Shown one piece after another: positions 8,070-16,407 of a DNA stretch of 64,000 nt. How positions within the stretch are numbered: position 1 is the first letter of the stretch; every line of letters starts with the position of its first letter. The DNA comes from Hyphomonas adhaerens MHS-3 (GTDB taxonomy: Bacteria > Pseudomonadota > Alphaproteobacteria > Caulobacterales > Hyphomonadaceae), in the NCBI RefSeq assembly GCF_000685235.1, contig NZ_ARYH01000003.1, positions 62,001-126,000 of the forward strand. Direction: 5' to 3'. A program made the position numbers and the translations under genes. A model generated the notes under the pieces. The model had not been told where the DNA came from. It did no database searches and saw only the letters and a list, made by a program, of their open reading frames with translations.

Positions 8070-9299
8070 ATGAACGCATTCCAACTCGACCCATCCATGT
8101 TGAAAGGTCCGTCGGAGACCTCGCCGCAGATCATCGATTCCTCTCTGAGGGCGATCCGCGAGCACCTCGACATGCCGGTGGCCTACCTGTCGCAATTCGT
8201 GAATGGCCGGGTTGTGTACCGCAACGTCGATGCGCCCGGATACGAACACCTGATCCGCGCCGGCGCCAGCCGCAGCATGGACGAAGGCTATTGCGGCCTC
8301 ATCGTCGCCGGCCGCCTGCCCCAGATGATTGCGGACACGTCCGAAAACCAGCTGGCCGCCTCCCTGCCGATCACCCGTACGCTTCCGATCGGGTCTCACA
8401 TCGCCATTCCGATCCATCTGGAAGACGGCACGATCTATGGCATGTTCGCCTGCCTGAGCCCGAAGCCGAATACGAGCCTGAACTCCCGCGATCTCGAGAC
8501 CATGCGCCTGTTCGCAAACCTCGCGACGCAGCAGATCCATGCCAATCACCGGACTGAACGCGTCATGCGGGAAAAGCGCATCCGCATCGAATCCGTGCTG
8601 GAAGAGAAAGCATTCGAAATCGCCTACCAGCCGATTGTCGACCTTGGCGACATGCAGCCCAAAGGCTTCGAGGCGCTGTCGCGCTTCTCGGCTGAGCCGT
8701 ACCGCACGCCGGACATCTGGTTCGCGGAAGCCGCTGAAGTCGGCCTCGCCGCGGAACTGGAACTGGCCGCGATCCGGCACGCCGTGCGGGCGCTGAACGT
8801 GCTGCCGGCCGACCAGTATGTGTCGGTGAATGCCTCGCCGCAGACCGTGATCAACCCGGCCTTTGCGCCTGCTTTTTCCGGACTGCCGTTGTCGCGCATC
8901 GTGCTTGAGATTACCGAGCACGCGATCATCGAGGACTATGACCTGTTCACGAAATGCCTGGCGCCGCTGCGCAAGCGCGGTCTGCGCATCGCGGTGGATG
9001 ATGCTGGAGCCGGCCACTCGTCGCTGCGCCACATCATCCAGCTGAGCCCGGATTTCGTGAAAGTGGATATCAGCCTGACGCGCAATGTCGATGCCGACCT
9101 TGCCCGCCGCGCGCTGATCTCTGCTCTGCTGCACTATACCCGCGAAACCAGCGCACAGATCGTGGCCGAAGGGATCGAGACCGAAGCAGAACTCCGGACC
9201 CTGAAACTGCTCGGCGTCCGCCGCGGTCAGGGCTACTTCCTCGGCCGGCCCAGCATCAATGCCTTCACCTCCCTCAATGAGGAAGCGCGCGAGGCGTAA
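8070..9299 (+). CDS. GAF-EAL domain cyclic-di-GMP phosphodiesterase
   Basis: The 409-residue cytoplasmic protein has a GAF-type sensor at about 15-160 and an EAL domain at about 175-405. The catalytic signature is intact: GFEALSRF (EAL at 201-203), NASPQTV, EITEHAII, VDDAGAGHSSL (DD metal ligands; usual form DDFGTGYSSL), VKVDISL, AEGIETEAE and GQGYFLGRP. It should therefore hydrolyse c-di-GMP to pGpG, with the GAF domain reading a small ligand or redox state. GGGAGGG lies upstream of the ATG at 8070. It is a single gene closed by a strong terminator. Confidence 0.9.
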   Translation: MNAFQLDPSMLKGPSETSPQIIDSSLRAIREHLDMPVAYLSQFVNGRVVYRNVDAPGYEHLIRAGASRSMDEGYCGLIVAGRLPQMIADTSENQLAASLPITRTLPIGSHIAIPIHLEDGTIYGMFACLSPKPNTSLNSRDLETMRLFANLATQQIHANHRTERVMREKRIRIESVLEEKAFEIAYQPIVDLGDMQPKGFEALSRFSAEPYRTPDIWFAEAAEVGLAAELELAAIRHAVRALNVLPADQYVSVNASPQTVINPAFAPAFSGLPLSRIVLEITEHAIIEDYDLFTKCLAPLRKRGLRIAVDDAGAGHSSLRHIIQLSPDFVKVDISLTRNVDADLARRALISALLHYTRETSAQIVAEGIETEAELRTLKLLGVRRGQGYFLGRPSINAFTSLNEEAREA

Positions 9300-9328
9300 G
9301 CACGGCATTTCACAGAACCCTCTCTCCT

Positions 9329-9358
9329 GCGCCGGTCCGTTTGGGCCGGCGCTTTTTT
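9329..9358 (+). terminator. Rho-independent terminator
   Basis: A 10-bp stem, GCGCCGGTCC/GGGCCGGCGC with one G-U pair, closes the loop GTTT and is followed by TTTTTT at 9353-9358. It lies 30 bp after the EAL gene stop. Confidence 0.9.
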
Positions 9359-9444
9359 GTCCCGCCGCCAAGAGGACTGAAGACACTGTTAGACATGGGC
9401 GAAAAGCATCCTAATGTTCCCGTCTTCTGAAAGGATGGGTCTTC

Positions 9445-9873
9445 ATGCATTACGGCCAGATCATTTCCTGCATCGCGCTTGCGTCCGGCGCCGCCATGGG
9501 GCTCGGGGCGTTGATCTCGCCGCGCTGGGCATCCGGTGTCGTGCGTCTTGTCGAAGATCCGGATCCTGCCCGGCCCGGCGGCTATTCGGAATTCCGCGCC
9601 ACCTATGGCGGCCTGTTCCTGATGGCGCACTTGTCTGCCCTGCTGATCGCGCTGAACCTGCCGGCCATCTATGCCGGCTTCGCCGCCCTGCCATTAGCGC
9701 TTGGCTGGATCGGCGCAGGCATCGGGCGGCTGATCTCCCTGTTTGCGGACCGCGACCGGAACCGGGCTCAGGGCCTCATCCCGGTCTGGATCCCGCTTGA
9801 AATCATCATCGGCCTGGCAATCGGTGCCAACCTGGTTCAGATCTACGACATCATCCGGACCTTCACGAAATGA
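9445..9873 (+). CDS. DUF4345-like four-helix membrane protein
   Basis: A 142-residue protein with four predicted membrane helices (about 5-25, 50-70, 75-95, 115-135). The FRATYGGLFL segment before helix 2 and GWIGAGIGRLISLF are the marks of the DUF4345 family, whose role is unknown. Its stop overlaps the start of the downstream M20 peptidase (ATGA), so the two are translated together. The family call is by pattern and moderately certain. Confidence 0.7.
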   Translation: MHYGQIISCIALASGAAMGLGALISPRWASGVVRLVEDPDPARPGGYSEFRATYGGLFLMAHLSALLIALNLPAIYAGFAALPLALGWIGAGIGRLISLFADRDRNRAQGLIPVWIPLEIIIGLAIGANLVQIYDIIRTFTK

Positions 9874-11252
9874 AACACAAATTCCTCTCCAGCCTCGCCG
9901 CCCTTCTTCTTGTCGGGTGTGTCTCCGCGCCGACCACGGCGAGTGCCGAACAGGTCGATGTCGACAAGGCGACCGAAATCCTCGGCCAGTCTGTCGCGTT
10001 CGACACCGTCGCCGGCCGCGGCAAGGTTCCGGCCTATGCCGAATATCTTGCGGGCGAACTGGAGGCCGGTGGCTTCGCGAAGGAAGACATCGAGATTGTC
10101 CCTCTGGGTGAGACTGCCACGCTGATCGCCACCTATCACGGCAAGAACTCGGACTCCCCGATCCTGCTGAACGCGCATATGGACGTTGTGGAAGCAGACC
10201 CGGCCGACTGGGAACGCGCCCCGTTCACGATGGAAACGGATGGCACCTATTATTTCGGGCGCGGCGTGCTGGACGACAAATTCGGCCTGACCATGCTGGT
10301 CACCACCCTGCTGCGCCTGAAGCGGGAAGGGTTTGAGCCGGAAAACGACATCGTCCTTATCCTGACGGGTGATGAAGAAACCGCGCAGAAGACAGCCGAA
10401 ACAATCGCCCCGCTCTACCGGAATGCGCGTTACGTGCTGAATGCCGATGGCGGCGGCGGCACGCTGAATGAAGACGGCACCTACGGCTTCTACAGCCTGC
10501 AGGCCGGTGAGAAGACCTATGCCGACTTTAAGATTACCATCACCAATCCCGGCGGTCATTCCAGCCGCCCGACCGCGCACAATGCAATTGTCGATATGGC
10601 TGGCGTGCTGGAACGGATCGGCGCCTACAAATTCCCGGTGGAGACAAGTGAACTGACGCTCGCCTTCTTCGCCGAGACGGCCAAGCGCACGGAGGGCGAA
10701 TTGGGCGAAGCGATGGCCCGTTTCGCCGCTGACCCGACGGATATGGCCGCCGCCGACCGGATCGGACAGGAATCTGAGTTCGTCGGCATTACGCGGACGA
10801 CCTGTGTGCCGACCGAGATCACAGGCGGCCATGCGCCAAACGCCCTGCCGCAAAGTGTCGTGGCTAACATCAATTGCCGCATCTTCCCCGGTATCCCGCC
10901 GCGCGACGTGATGGCGAAACTGCAGGAACTGGCCGGCGATGGCGCAGACGTGACCTTTCCGGAGGAGTTCCCGCAGTCCGAAACCTCTCCGCTGCACCCG
11001 GACGTCATGGCCGCGCTGCGCAAGGCTGTGGATGCCCAGGCCCCCGGCCTGCCGATCATCCCCTCCATGTCCGCCGGCACGACGGACGGCCTGTTCTTCC
11101 GCAAGGAAGGCATCGACACCTATGGCGTCACCGGCATCTTCATGAGGCCTTCGGACCAGTACGCTCACGGCCTGAACGAGCGGGTGCCGGTCGCCTCCAT
11201 CCCCGGCGCGCTGGATCATTGGTACGTGCTGATCACGGAGCTGTCGAAGTAA
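9870..11252 (+). CDS. M20/M25/M40 family metallopeptidase, exported
   Basis: The 460-residue protein has an N-terminal signal with LLLVGC (a lipobox-like site), although a signal peptidase I site shortly after (TASA-EQ) is also possible. Family M20 zinc ligands are in place: NAHMDVVEAD (His, Asp), GRGVLDDKFG (bridging Asp), GDEETA (Glu-Glu catalytic base and ligand), GGHSSRP in the dimerisation domain, and the C-terminal YAHGLNE His. M20 enzymes release C-terminal residues or deacylate small peptides. Here it would act in the periplasm or at a membrane surface. Translationally coupled to the DUF4345-like gene. Confidence 0.9.
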   Translation: MKHKFLSSLAALLLVGCVSAPTTASAEQVDVDKATEILGQSVAFDTVAGRGKVPAYAEYLAGELEAGGFAKEDIEIVPLGETATLIATYHGKNSDSPILLNAHMDVVEADPADWERAPFTMETDGTYYFGRGVLDDKFGLTMLVTTLLRLKREGFEPENDIVLILTGDEETAQKTAETIAPLYRNARYVLNADGGGGTLNEDGTYGFYSLQAGEKTYADFKITITNPGGHSSRPTAHNAIVDMAGVLERIGAYKFPVETSELTLAFFAETAKRTEGELGEAMARFAADPTDMAAADRIGQESEFVGITRTTCVPTEITGGHAPNALPQSVVANINCRIFPGIPPRDVMAKLQELAGDGADVTFPEEFPQSETSPLHPDVMAALRKAVDAQAPGLPIIPSMSAGTTDGLFFRKEGIDTYGVTGIFMRPSDQYAHGLNERVPVASIPGALDHWYVLITELSK

Positions 11253-11277
11253 GCGACGGCCAAAATCCCTTGCATCG

Positions 11278-11304
11278 GAGGCCCGGATGACGGATTCGGG
11301 CCTC
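11278..11304 (+). repeat. inverted repeat between M20 peptidase and rluB-like gene
   Basis: GAGGCCCG (11278-11285) and CGGGCCTC (11297-11304) form an 8-bp GC-rich stem with an 11-nt loop, 25 bp after the peptidase stop. No U-tract follows, so it may be a weak terminator or an mRNA 3'-end stabiliser. Confidence 0.4.
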
Positions 11305-11325
11305 TGACATTGAAAGGAAGCCATC

Positions 11326-12459
11326 ATGACGGAGCGTCGAGAGACGGGCCGCCCGCGCCGCAAACCTGTAGGTGCCAAAGGCAAACCGGGCGGCAAGCCC
11401 GGCCCCGGACACAAATCCCCCAAAGCACGCGGTCCTGCCGCTGAGCCTGACTGGAGCGAAGGCGAACGCATCGCGAAATACCTCGCCCGTGCCGGCGTCG
11501 CCTCCCGCCGGGAGGTCGAACGCCTGATCGAAGAGGGCAAGGTCAGCGTCGATGGCAAGAAACTGACCTCTCCGGCCTTCAAGGTGACGGGCAGGGAGCT
11601 GATCCGGGTTGGCCGGCGCACCATCGCCGCACCGGATGCGACCCGCCTCTGGCGGTACCACAAGCCTTCCGGCCTGATCGCGACCAATTCCGATCCCGAA
11701 GGCCGCCGCACGATCTTTGACGAGCTTCCACGTTCCCTGCCCCGCGTCGTGACGGTGGGGCGCCTGGACCTGACGACCGAAGGCTTGCTGCTGCTCACCA
11801 ATGACGGCGAGCTGGCGCGCACGCTGGAGCTTCCATCGAGCGGCCTGGAGCGGACCTACCGGGTGCGCGCCAAGGGCACCGTAACACCCCAGAAGATCGA
11901 GGAACTCGCGAGCGGCCTCACGGTCGAGGGCGTGAAATACCAGCCCATCACCGCCGTTCTGGACCGCGAAATGGGCGCCAATACCTGGCTGACCGTTACC
12001 TTGTCGGAAGGCAAGAAGCGCGAGGTGCGCCGCGCCCTCGAAGCGGTCAACCTGATCGTGAACCGCCTGATCCGCGTGTCCTACGGCCCGTTTGAACTCG
12101 CCGACCTGAAACCAGGCATGGTCGATGAAGTGCCGCCAGACCTTGTCCAGCAGGCCATCGGACACCTGCATTCCGCCACCGGCACGCCTGCCCCGGCCTC
12201 CAGAGGCGCGCCCGCTGGCAACGCCAGGACCGGCTCAGGCCGAGGCAGACCGGATCCGCGCAAAGGGGCGAAACCTGCCTCCAAATCGGGCCCGAAAGCA
12301 GCTGGTAAGCCCAGCGCCCGGTCCCGTGACGGAAAACGTGCCAAACCAAACGAGGAATGGACGACCCAGCCCAAGCCTCCTTCCCCCAAGTCACACCTTG
12401 GCACCAAGCCCCCTTCCGGTAAGCTGTCCGGCAGCAGGAAACGCAACAAGCCACGCTGA
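11326..12459 (+). CDS. rluB: RluB/RsuA-family 23S rRNA pseudouridine synthase
   Basis: The 377-residue protein starts with a basic Gly/Pro tail, then an S4 RNA-binding domain (IAKYLARAGVASRREVERLI, about 45-90), then the pseudouridine synthase core with the catalytic Asp in VGRLDLTTEGLLLLTNDG (about 145-160), and TLSEGKKREVRR. A long low-complexity Lys/Arg/Pro/Ser tail (about 285-377) is common in alphaproteobacterial members. RluB modifies U2605 of 23S rRNA, and the close relatives RluE, RluF and RsuA cannot be ruled out by eye. GAAAGGAAG precedes the ATG. Confidence 0.85.
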   Translation: MTERRETGRPRRKPVGAKGKPGGKPGPGHKSPKARGPAAEPDWSEGERIAKYLARAGVASRREVERLIEEGKVSVDGKKLTSPAFKVTGRELIRVGRRTIAAPDATRLWRYHKPSGLIATNSDPEGRRTIFDELPRSLPRVVTVGRLDLTTEGLLLLTNDGELARTLELPSSGLERTYRVRAKGTVTPQKIEELASGLTVEGVKYQPITAVLDREMGANTWLTVTLSEGKKREVRRALEAVNLIVNRLIRVSYGPFELADLKPGMVDEVPPDLVQQAIGHLHSATGTPAPASRGAPAGNARTGSGRGRPDPRKGAKPASKSGPKAAGKPSARSRDGKRAKPNEEWTTQPKPPSPKSHLGTKPPSGKLSGSRKRNKPR

Positions 12460-12509
12460 GACGGCCATCGGCATGCCGCCCGTGGCGATCGCCAAAAGGG
12501 AGGCAATGC

Positions 12510-13238
12510 ATGTCTGCAGAAGGCAAATCCGTCATCGTTACGGGCGCATCGAGCGGCATCGGCGCCGCCACAGCCAAGCGCCTGGCCGAAGCGGGCGCAC
12601 AGGTCATGCTGGCAGCGCGCCGGGAAGACCGGCTCAAGGAGCTCGCGAAAGAGATCGGACCGAACGCCTCCTGGCGCGTGACAGATGTCACCAATCACAA
12701 CGACATGCTGTCGCTGGGCCAGGCCGCCATGAAGCATTTCGGCAAGGTCGATGTCATCGTCAACAATGCCGGCATCATGCCGCTCTCACCGCTGGCCAAC
12801 CGGCGCGTCGAGGAGTGGGACCGCATGATCGACGTCAACATAAAAGGCGTGCTCTACGGCATCGACGCCGTGCTTTCCCACATGCTGGAGCGCAAGGAGG
12901 GGCACGTCATCAATGTCTCGTCCGTCGCCGGCCTGATGACCAATCCGACCTCCGCCGTCTACAGCGGCACCAAGCATGCGGTGAAGGCCATCTCTGAAGG
13001 CCTGAGAAAGGAAACGGCCGGAATCATCCGTGTCACAACGATCTATCCCGGCAAGGTGAATACGGAACTCGCCCATTCGATCAAGGATCCCGACGTTCTG
13101 GCCGGCATTGGCGACCGGTTCAATTATACCGGCCTCGAAGGGGAAGACATCGCCGAAGCCGTACACTTCGCCATCGCCAGCCCGCGCAACATGGTGCTCA
13201 ACGACATCGTGATCCGCCCCATCGAACAGGTTTTGTGA
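12510..13238 (+). CDS. SDR family oxidoreductase (operon start)
   Basis: A 242-residue classical short-chain dehydrogenase: cofactor motif TGASSGIGAATAKRL (11-25), NNAG at about 87-90, catalytic Ser in NVSSVAG and YSGTK (Tyr/Lys) near 150. The Arg in AARREDRL after beta2 suggests NADP preference. A GGGAGGCAATG ribosome site decides the start. It heads a run of five same-strand genes ending with a CoA-transferase. The next gene, a P450, begins within or just after its stop. Substrate unknown. Confidence 0.9.
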   Translation: MSAEGKSVIVTGASSGIGAATAKRLAEAGAQVMLAARREDRLKELAKEIGPNASWRVTDVTNHNDMLSLGQAAMKHFGKVDVIVNNAGIMPLSPLANRRVEEWDRMIDVNIKGVLYGIDAVLSHMLERKEGHVINVSSVAGLMTNPTSAVYSGTKHAVKAISEGLRKETAGIIRVTTIYPGKVNTELAHSIKDPDVLAGIGDRFNYTGLEGEDIAEAVHFAIASPRNMVLNDIVIRPIEQVL

Positions 13239-13246
13239 GACCCGAC

Positions 13247-14578
13247 ATGACGTTTCAGAATGTAACCGAGACCTATCAACAGGAATCCCCGCCGCACGCA
13301 CCGGCGAACAAGCCGGTTTACGACCTCGACCCGCCGGTCAACCTCACCGATCCGGAAGTGTTCTCCCGGCATGGCGGATACACGCACGAGGCCTTCGCCC
13401 AGATGCGGGAGAAGGCGCCCGTCATGTGGCACCCGGAGGAAGCCGCTGCCGGTTTCTGGGCCGTCACGCCCTACGAGCTGGTCAAGCAGGTCGAGCTGGA
13501 TCCGGCGACATTCTCGTCGCAGCGCGGCGGCATCCTGATGACCTATGGCCTGCCGGATCAGCCCCGCCACCCTCTGCTGCACTCTTCCAGCCTGAACAGC
13601 CTGATCAACCTCGACCGCCCCTATCACACGCCGCTGCGCATGGAGCACATGCACTTCTTCCGTCCCGGTTTCGTGGCGGAGCTGAGAAAGCGCGTCGATG
13701 CCTATGTGACCGAACTGCTGGACACCATGGAGAAACAGGGCCCGGTCGTGGACATGGTTGAAATGTTCTCCGCCGAACTCCCCCTATTCACGCTGTGCGA
13801 AATCCTGGGTGTTCCGCCAGCGGACCGGCCGAAGCTGGTTCACTGGATGCATTTCCTCGAAACGTCCCAATACCAGGCCCAGCAGGAAGGCCTCGGCAAT
13901 GTGACGCCAGAGCAGATGATGGCGTTCATGCAGGAAATCCAGAACATGTTCGAATTCGGCCGTCACCTGCTGGCCGAGCGCCGCAAGGAACCGAAGGAAG
14001 ACCTGCTGTCTGCCATCGCCAATGTCGAAATCGACGGCAAACCGCTGAGCCCCGAATTCCTCGATGGCTCCTGGCTGCTGATCGTGTTCGCCGGCAATGA
14101 CACGACGCGGAATTCCCTCTCCGGAACGATGCGCCTGCTGACGGAATTTCCGGATCAAAAAGCGAAACTCCAGGCCAATGAAGACCTGTTCCCGAACTTC
14201 GTCCATGAAGCCATTCGCATGGTCTCACCGGTGACCTATATGCGCCGCACGGCAACCACCGACACAGAGCTCGGCGGACAACCGATTGCCGAAGGCGAAA
14301 AGGTGGTGATGTACTATGCGGCCGCGAACCGCGATCCGGAAAAATTCCCGGACCCAAACCGTTTCGATATTACCCGCGACAACGCGAAGGAGCACCTTGC
14401 CTTCGGACACGGACCCCATGTCTGCCTTGGGCAGCGCGTCGCCAACATGCAGCTTGAAGCGGCCTACCGGCAGATCCTGTCTCGCTTCCCGAACGTGAAA
14501 TGGACCGGAGAACAGACGATCGCGCCGAACAATTTCGTCCATGCCATTTCCAGCCTGATGGTGGATCTCGGCACATGA
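13247..14578 (+). CDS. cytochrome P450
   Basis: A 443-residue soluble bacterial-type P450. The I-helix oxygen motif is FAGNDTTRNSLSG, the K-helix ExxR is HEAIRMVSP, and the heme loop is FGHGPHVCLGQ with the thiolate Cys at about 393. The FAGNDTTRN spelling and an acidic N-terminal region recall bacterial CYPs of sterol, terpene or alkane chains, but the substrate is not inferable by eye. An alternative GTG start at 13235 would overlap the SDR stop by 4 bp; ATG at 13247 is taken. Redox partners (ferredoxin and reductase) are not encoded nearby. Confidence 0.93.
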   Translation: MTFQNVTETYQQESPPHAPANKPVYDLDPPVNLTDPEVFSRHGGYTHEAFAQMREKAPVMWHPEEAAAGFWAVTPYELVKQVELDPATFSSQRGGILMTYGLPDQPRHPLLHSSSLNSLINLDRPYHTPLRMEHMHFFRPGFVAELRKRVDAYVTELLDTMEKQGPVVDMVEMFSAELPLFTLCEILGVPPADRPKLVHWMHFLETSQYQAQQEGLGNVTPEQMMAFMQEIQNMFEFGRHLLAERRKEPKEDLLSAIANVEIDGKPLSPEFLDGSWLLIVFAGNDTTRNSLSGTMRLLTEFPDQKAKLQANEDLFPNFVHEAIRMVSPVTYMRRTATTDTELGGQPIAEGEKVVMYYAAANRDPEKFPDPNRFDITRDNAKEHLAFGHGPHVCLGQRVANMQLEAAYRQILSRFPNVKWTGEQTIAPNNFVHAISSLMVDLGT

Positions 14579-15333
14579 GCGATACACTTGTTACCCGCGA
14601 GGACCATGATGGCTGTGCCATCCTCACCCTCAACCGTCCGGACAAGCTGAATGCGCTGACCGTTGGCATGTTCCGCGAACTTCGCGCGCATGTGTCCGAT
14701 CTCTACAAGGACGACACGGTCAGCTGCGTGATCCTGCGCGGCGCAGGAAAATGCTTCTCCGCCGGGCACGACCTGGCTGATATCGCCGAGGGCGAAGCGG
14801 TGCCGTCGCGCGGCTGGCACTCGGAAACCCTGCGCCTGATGGAACGCTTGCCAAAGCCGGTGATCGCAGCCGTGCACGGCCACTGCTACACCGGTGCTCT
14901 GGAAGTCGCTCTCGCCGCTGATTTCATCATGGCGGCCGAAAGTGCCCGCTTCGGCGACACGCATGCCAAATGGGCGCTGACACCGATCTGGGGCATGAGC
15001 CAGCGCCTGCCCCGCCGGGTGGGGATCGCAACCGCAAAGCGCCTGATGTTTACCGCCGAAATGATCGGCGCCGAGGAAGCCTTCCGCATTGGTCTGGCTG
15101 AAATGGTCGTGCCGGATGCCGAGTTCGATTCCGCGATCCTGAAACTGGCACAGCAGATCACGGCCAACTCTGCCTTTTCGCACGCCGCCAACAAGCGCCT
15201 TCTGGAAGCCACAGACGCGCGGGACATGGACAGCGGGCTGCAATGGGAAGTCCTCAATAATGAAGGCGTGGGGCCTGACATGCAGGCGCGAATCGGGGCC
15301 TTTACAGGAAAGTCACCGAAAGCGAAAAAATGA
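14575..15333 (+). CDS. enoyl-CoA hydratase/isomerase (crotonase) family protein, atypical active site
   Basis: A 252-residue crotonase fold: NRPDKLNAL near 17-25, oxyanion-hole AGHDLADI (about 64-71) and HGHCYTGALEVALAAD. The Glu matching rat ECH Glu144 is kept (ALEVA). The second catalytic acid (Glu164, in FGQPE) falls in FGDTHAKWAL, where His replaces it. FGDTHA members are common in bacteria but their reaction is not the standard syn-hydration. ATGA overlaps join it to the P450 and to the DUF2855 gene, so it probably handles a CoA ester of the same pathway. Confidence 0.85.
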   Translation: MSDTLVTREDHDGCAILTLNRPDKLNALTVGMFRELRAHVSDLYKDDTVSCVILRGAGKCFSAGHDLADIAEGEAVPSRGWHSETLRLMERLPKPVIAAVHGHCYTGALEVALAADFIMAAESARFGDTHAKWALTPIWGMSQRLPRRVGIATAKRLMFTAEMIGAEEAFRIGLAEMVVPDAEFDSAILKLAQQITANSAFSHAANKRLLEATDARDMDSGLQWEVLNNEGVGPDMQARIGAFTGKSPKAKK

Positions 15334-16400
15334 GCGATTTTCTCATCCGCCGCGACGATCTGCGCGAGGTACACTGGGCCGAACGGCCGCCGGCACCGCT
15401 GGCCGATGGCTGTGCCCGGCTGAAAGTCGATGCCTTCGCCCTGACCGCCAACAATGTCACCTACGCCACGTTCGGCGATGCCATGAAATACTGGGACTTT
15501 TTCCCGGCGTCCGACCCGGCCTTCGGGCGTGTCCCGGTCTGGGGCTTTGCGACCGTGGAAGAGTCCAAGGCTGAAGGTGTGACAGAGGGCCAACGCGTCT
15601 ACGGATACCTTCCGATCTCGGATCGCTTCGATGTGCAGCCCTCAAAAGTTGGCAAGGCCAGCTTTATCGATGGCGCCGCGCATCGCCAGCCGATGGCCGC
15701 CATCTACAACACCTATATCTTCACAGCTGCCGATCCGTCCTATGATGCAGAGTCTGAGGCACAGCAGATGCTGTTCCGCCCGCTGTTCACCACCGGATGG
15801 ATGATCGACGATTCCCTGATGGAAACGGGCGACCCCATCCCCGAAACGGTTGTCATTTCTTCGGCGTCGTCCAAGACGGCCCTGGCGCTCGCGCATTGCC
15901 TGAAACAACGCGGCACTGTGGACACCGTCGCGCTGACGTCGAAAGGCAACAAGTCATTCGTGGAATCCACCGGGCTTTATGGCCGGGTGCGCACCTACGC
16001 CGATGCGGACCGCCTGCACGCGCGCGGCCTGACGGCCTTTGTCGACTTCCTTGGCCGCCCGACCCTGACGGCGGATGTGCATAATGCCCTGAAGGACCGC
16101 CTTGTCCGCAGCCTGGTCATTGGCGTGACCGACTGGGAAGGCAATCGTGCCCCGATCCAGCTGCCAGATCCGCAGCCGGAATTCTTCTTCGTCCCGACCT
16201 ATGCGGCCGAACGCACCAAGCAGTTGGGCGCAAGCACCCTCAACGCCAAGCTCGGCCAATCGCTTCTCAGTTTCTACAAGGCGTCACGCAAATTCGTGAA
16301 ACCGAAACAGGCCAAGGGGCATGAAGCGATTTCCAGCGCCTGGCTGAAGACGCTGGATGCGGATGTAAGCCCGGCGTCCGGCCTGATCCTCACGCCGTGA
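15330..16400 (+). CDS. DUF2855 family protein
   Basis: The 356-residue protein matches the DUF2855 pattern: LTANNVTYATFGDAMKYWDF near residue 45, VPVWGFATVEES, RVYGYLPISD, and LFTTGWMIDDSL with VVISSASSKTALALAHCL. This is a degenerate medium-chain-dehydrogenase-like Rossmann core. The family has no assigned reaction. ATGA overlap with the crotonase gene places it in the same P450 operon, where it may act as a reductase on the pathway intermediate (inference). Confidence 0.85.
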   Translation: MSDFLIRRDDLREVHWAERPPAPLADGCARLKVDAFALTANNVTYATFGDAMKYWDFFPASDPAFGRVPVWGFATVEESKAEGVTEGQRVYGYLPISDRFDVQPSKVGKASFIDGAAHRQPMAAIYNTYIFTAADPSYDAESEAQQMLFRPLFTTGWMIDDSLMETGDPIPETVVISSASSKTALALAHCLKQRGTVDTVALTSKGNKSFVESTGLYGRVRTYADADRLHARGLTAFVDFLGRPTLTADVHNALKDRLVRSLVIGVTDWEGNRAPIQLPDPQPEFFFVPTYAAERTKQLGASTLNAKLGQSLLSFYKASRKFVKPKQAKGHEAISSAWLKTLDADVSPASGLILTP

Positions 16401-16407
16401 GGCATGC

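Noticed and set aside
9843-11822. 659-codon minus-strand frame
   Set aside because: Antisense to the M20 peptidase, whose zinc-ligand motifs are clear, and to part of the rluB-like gene.
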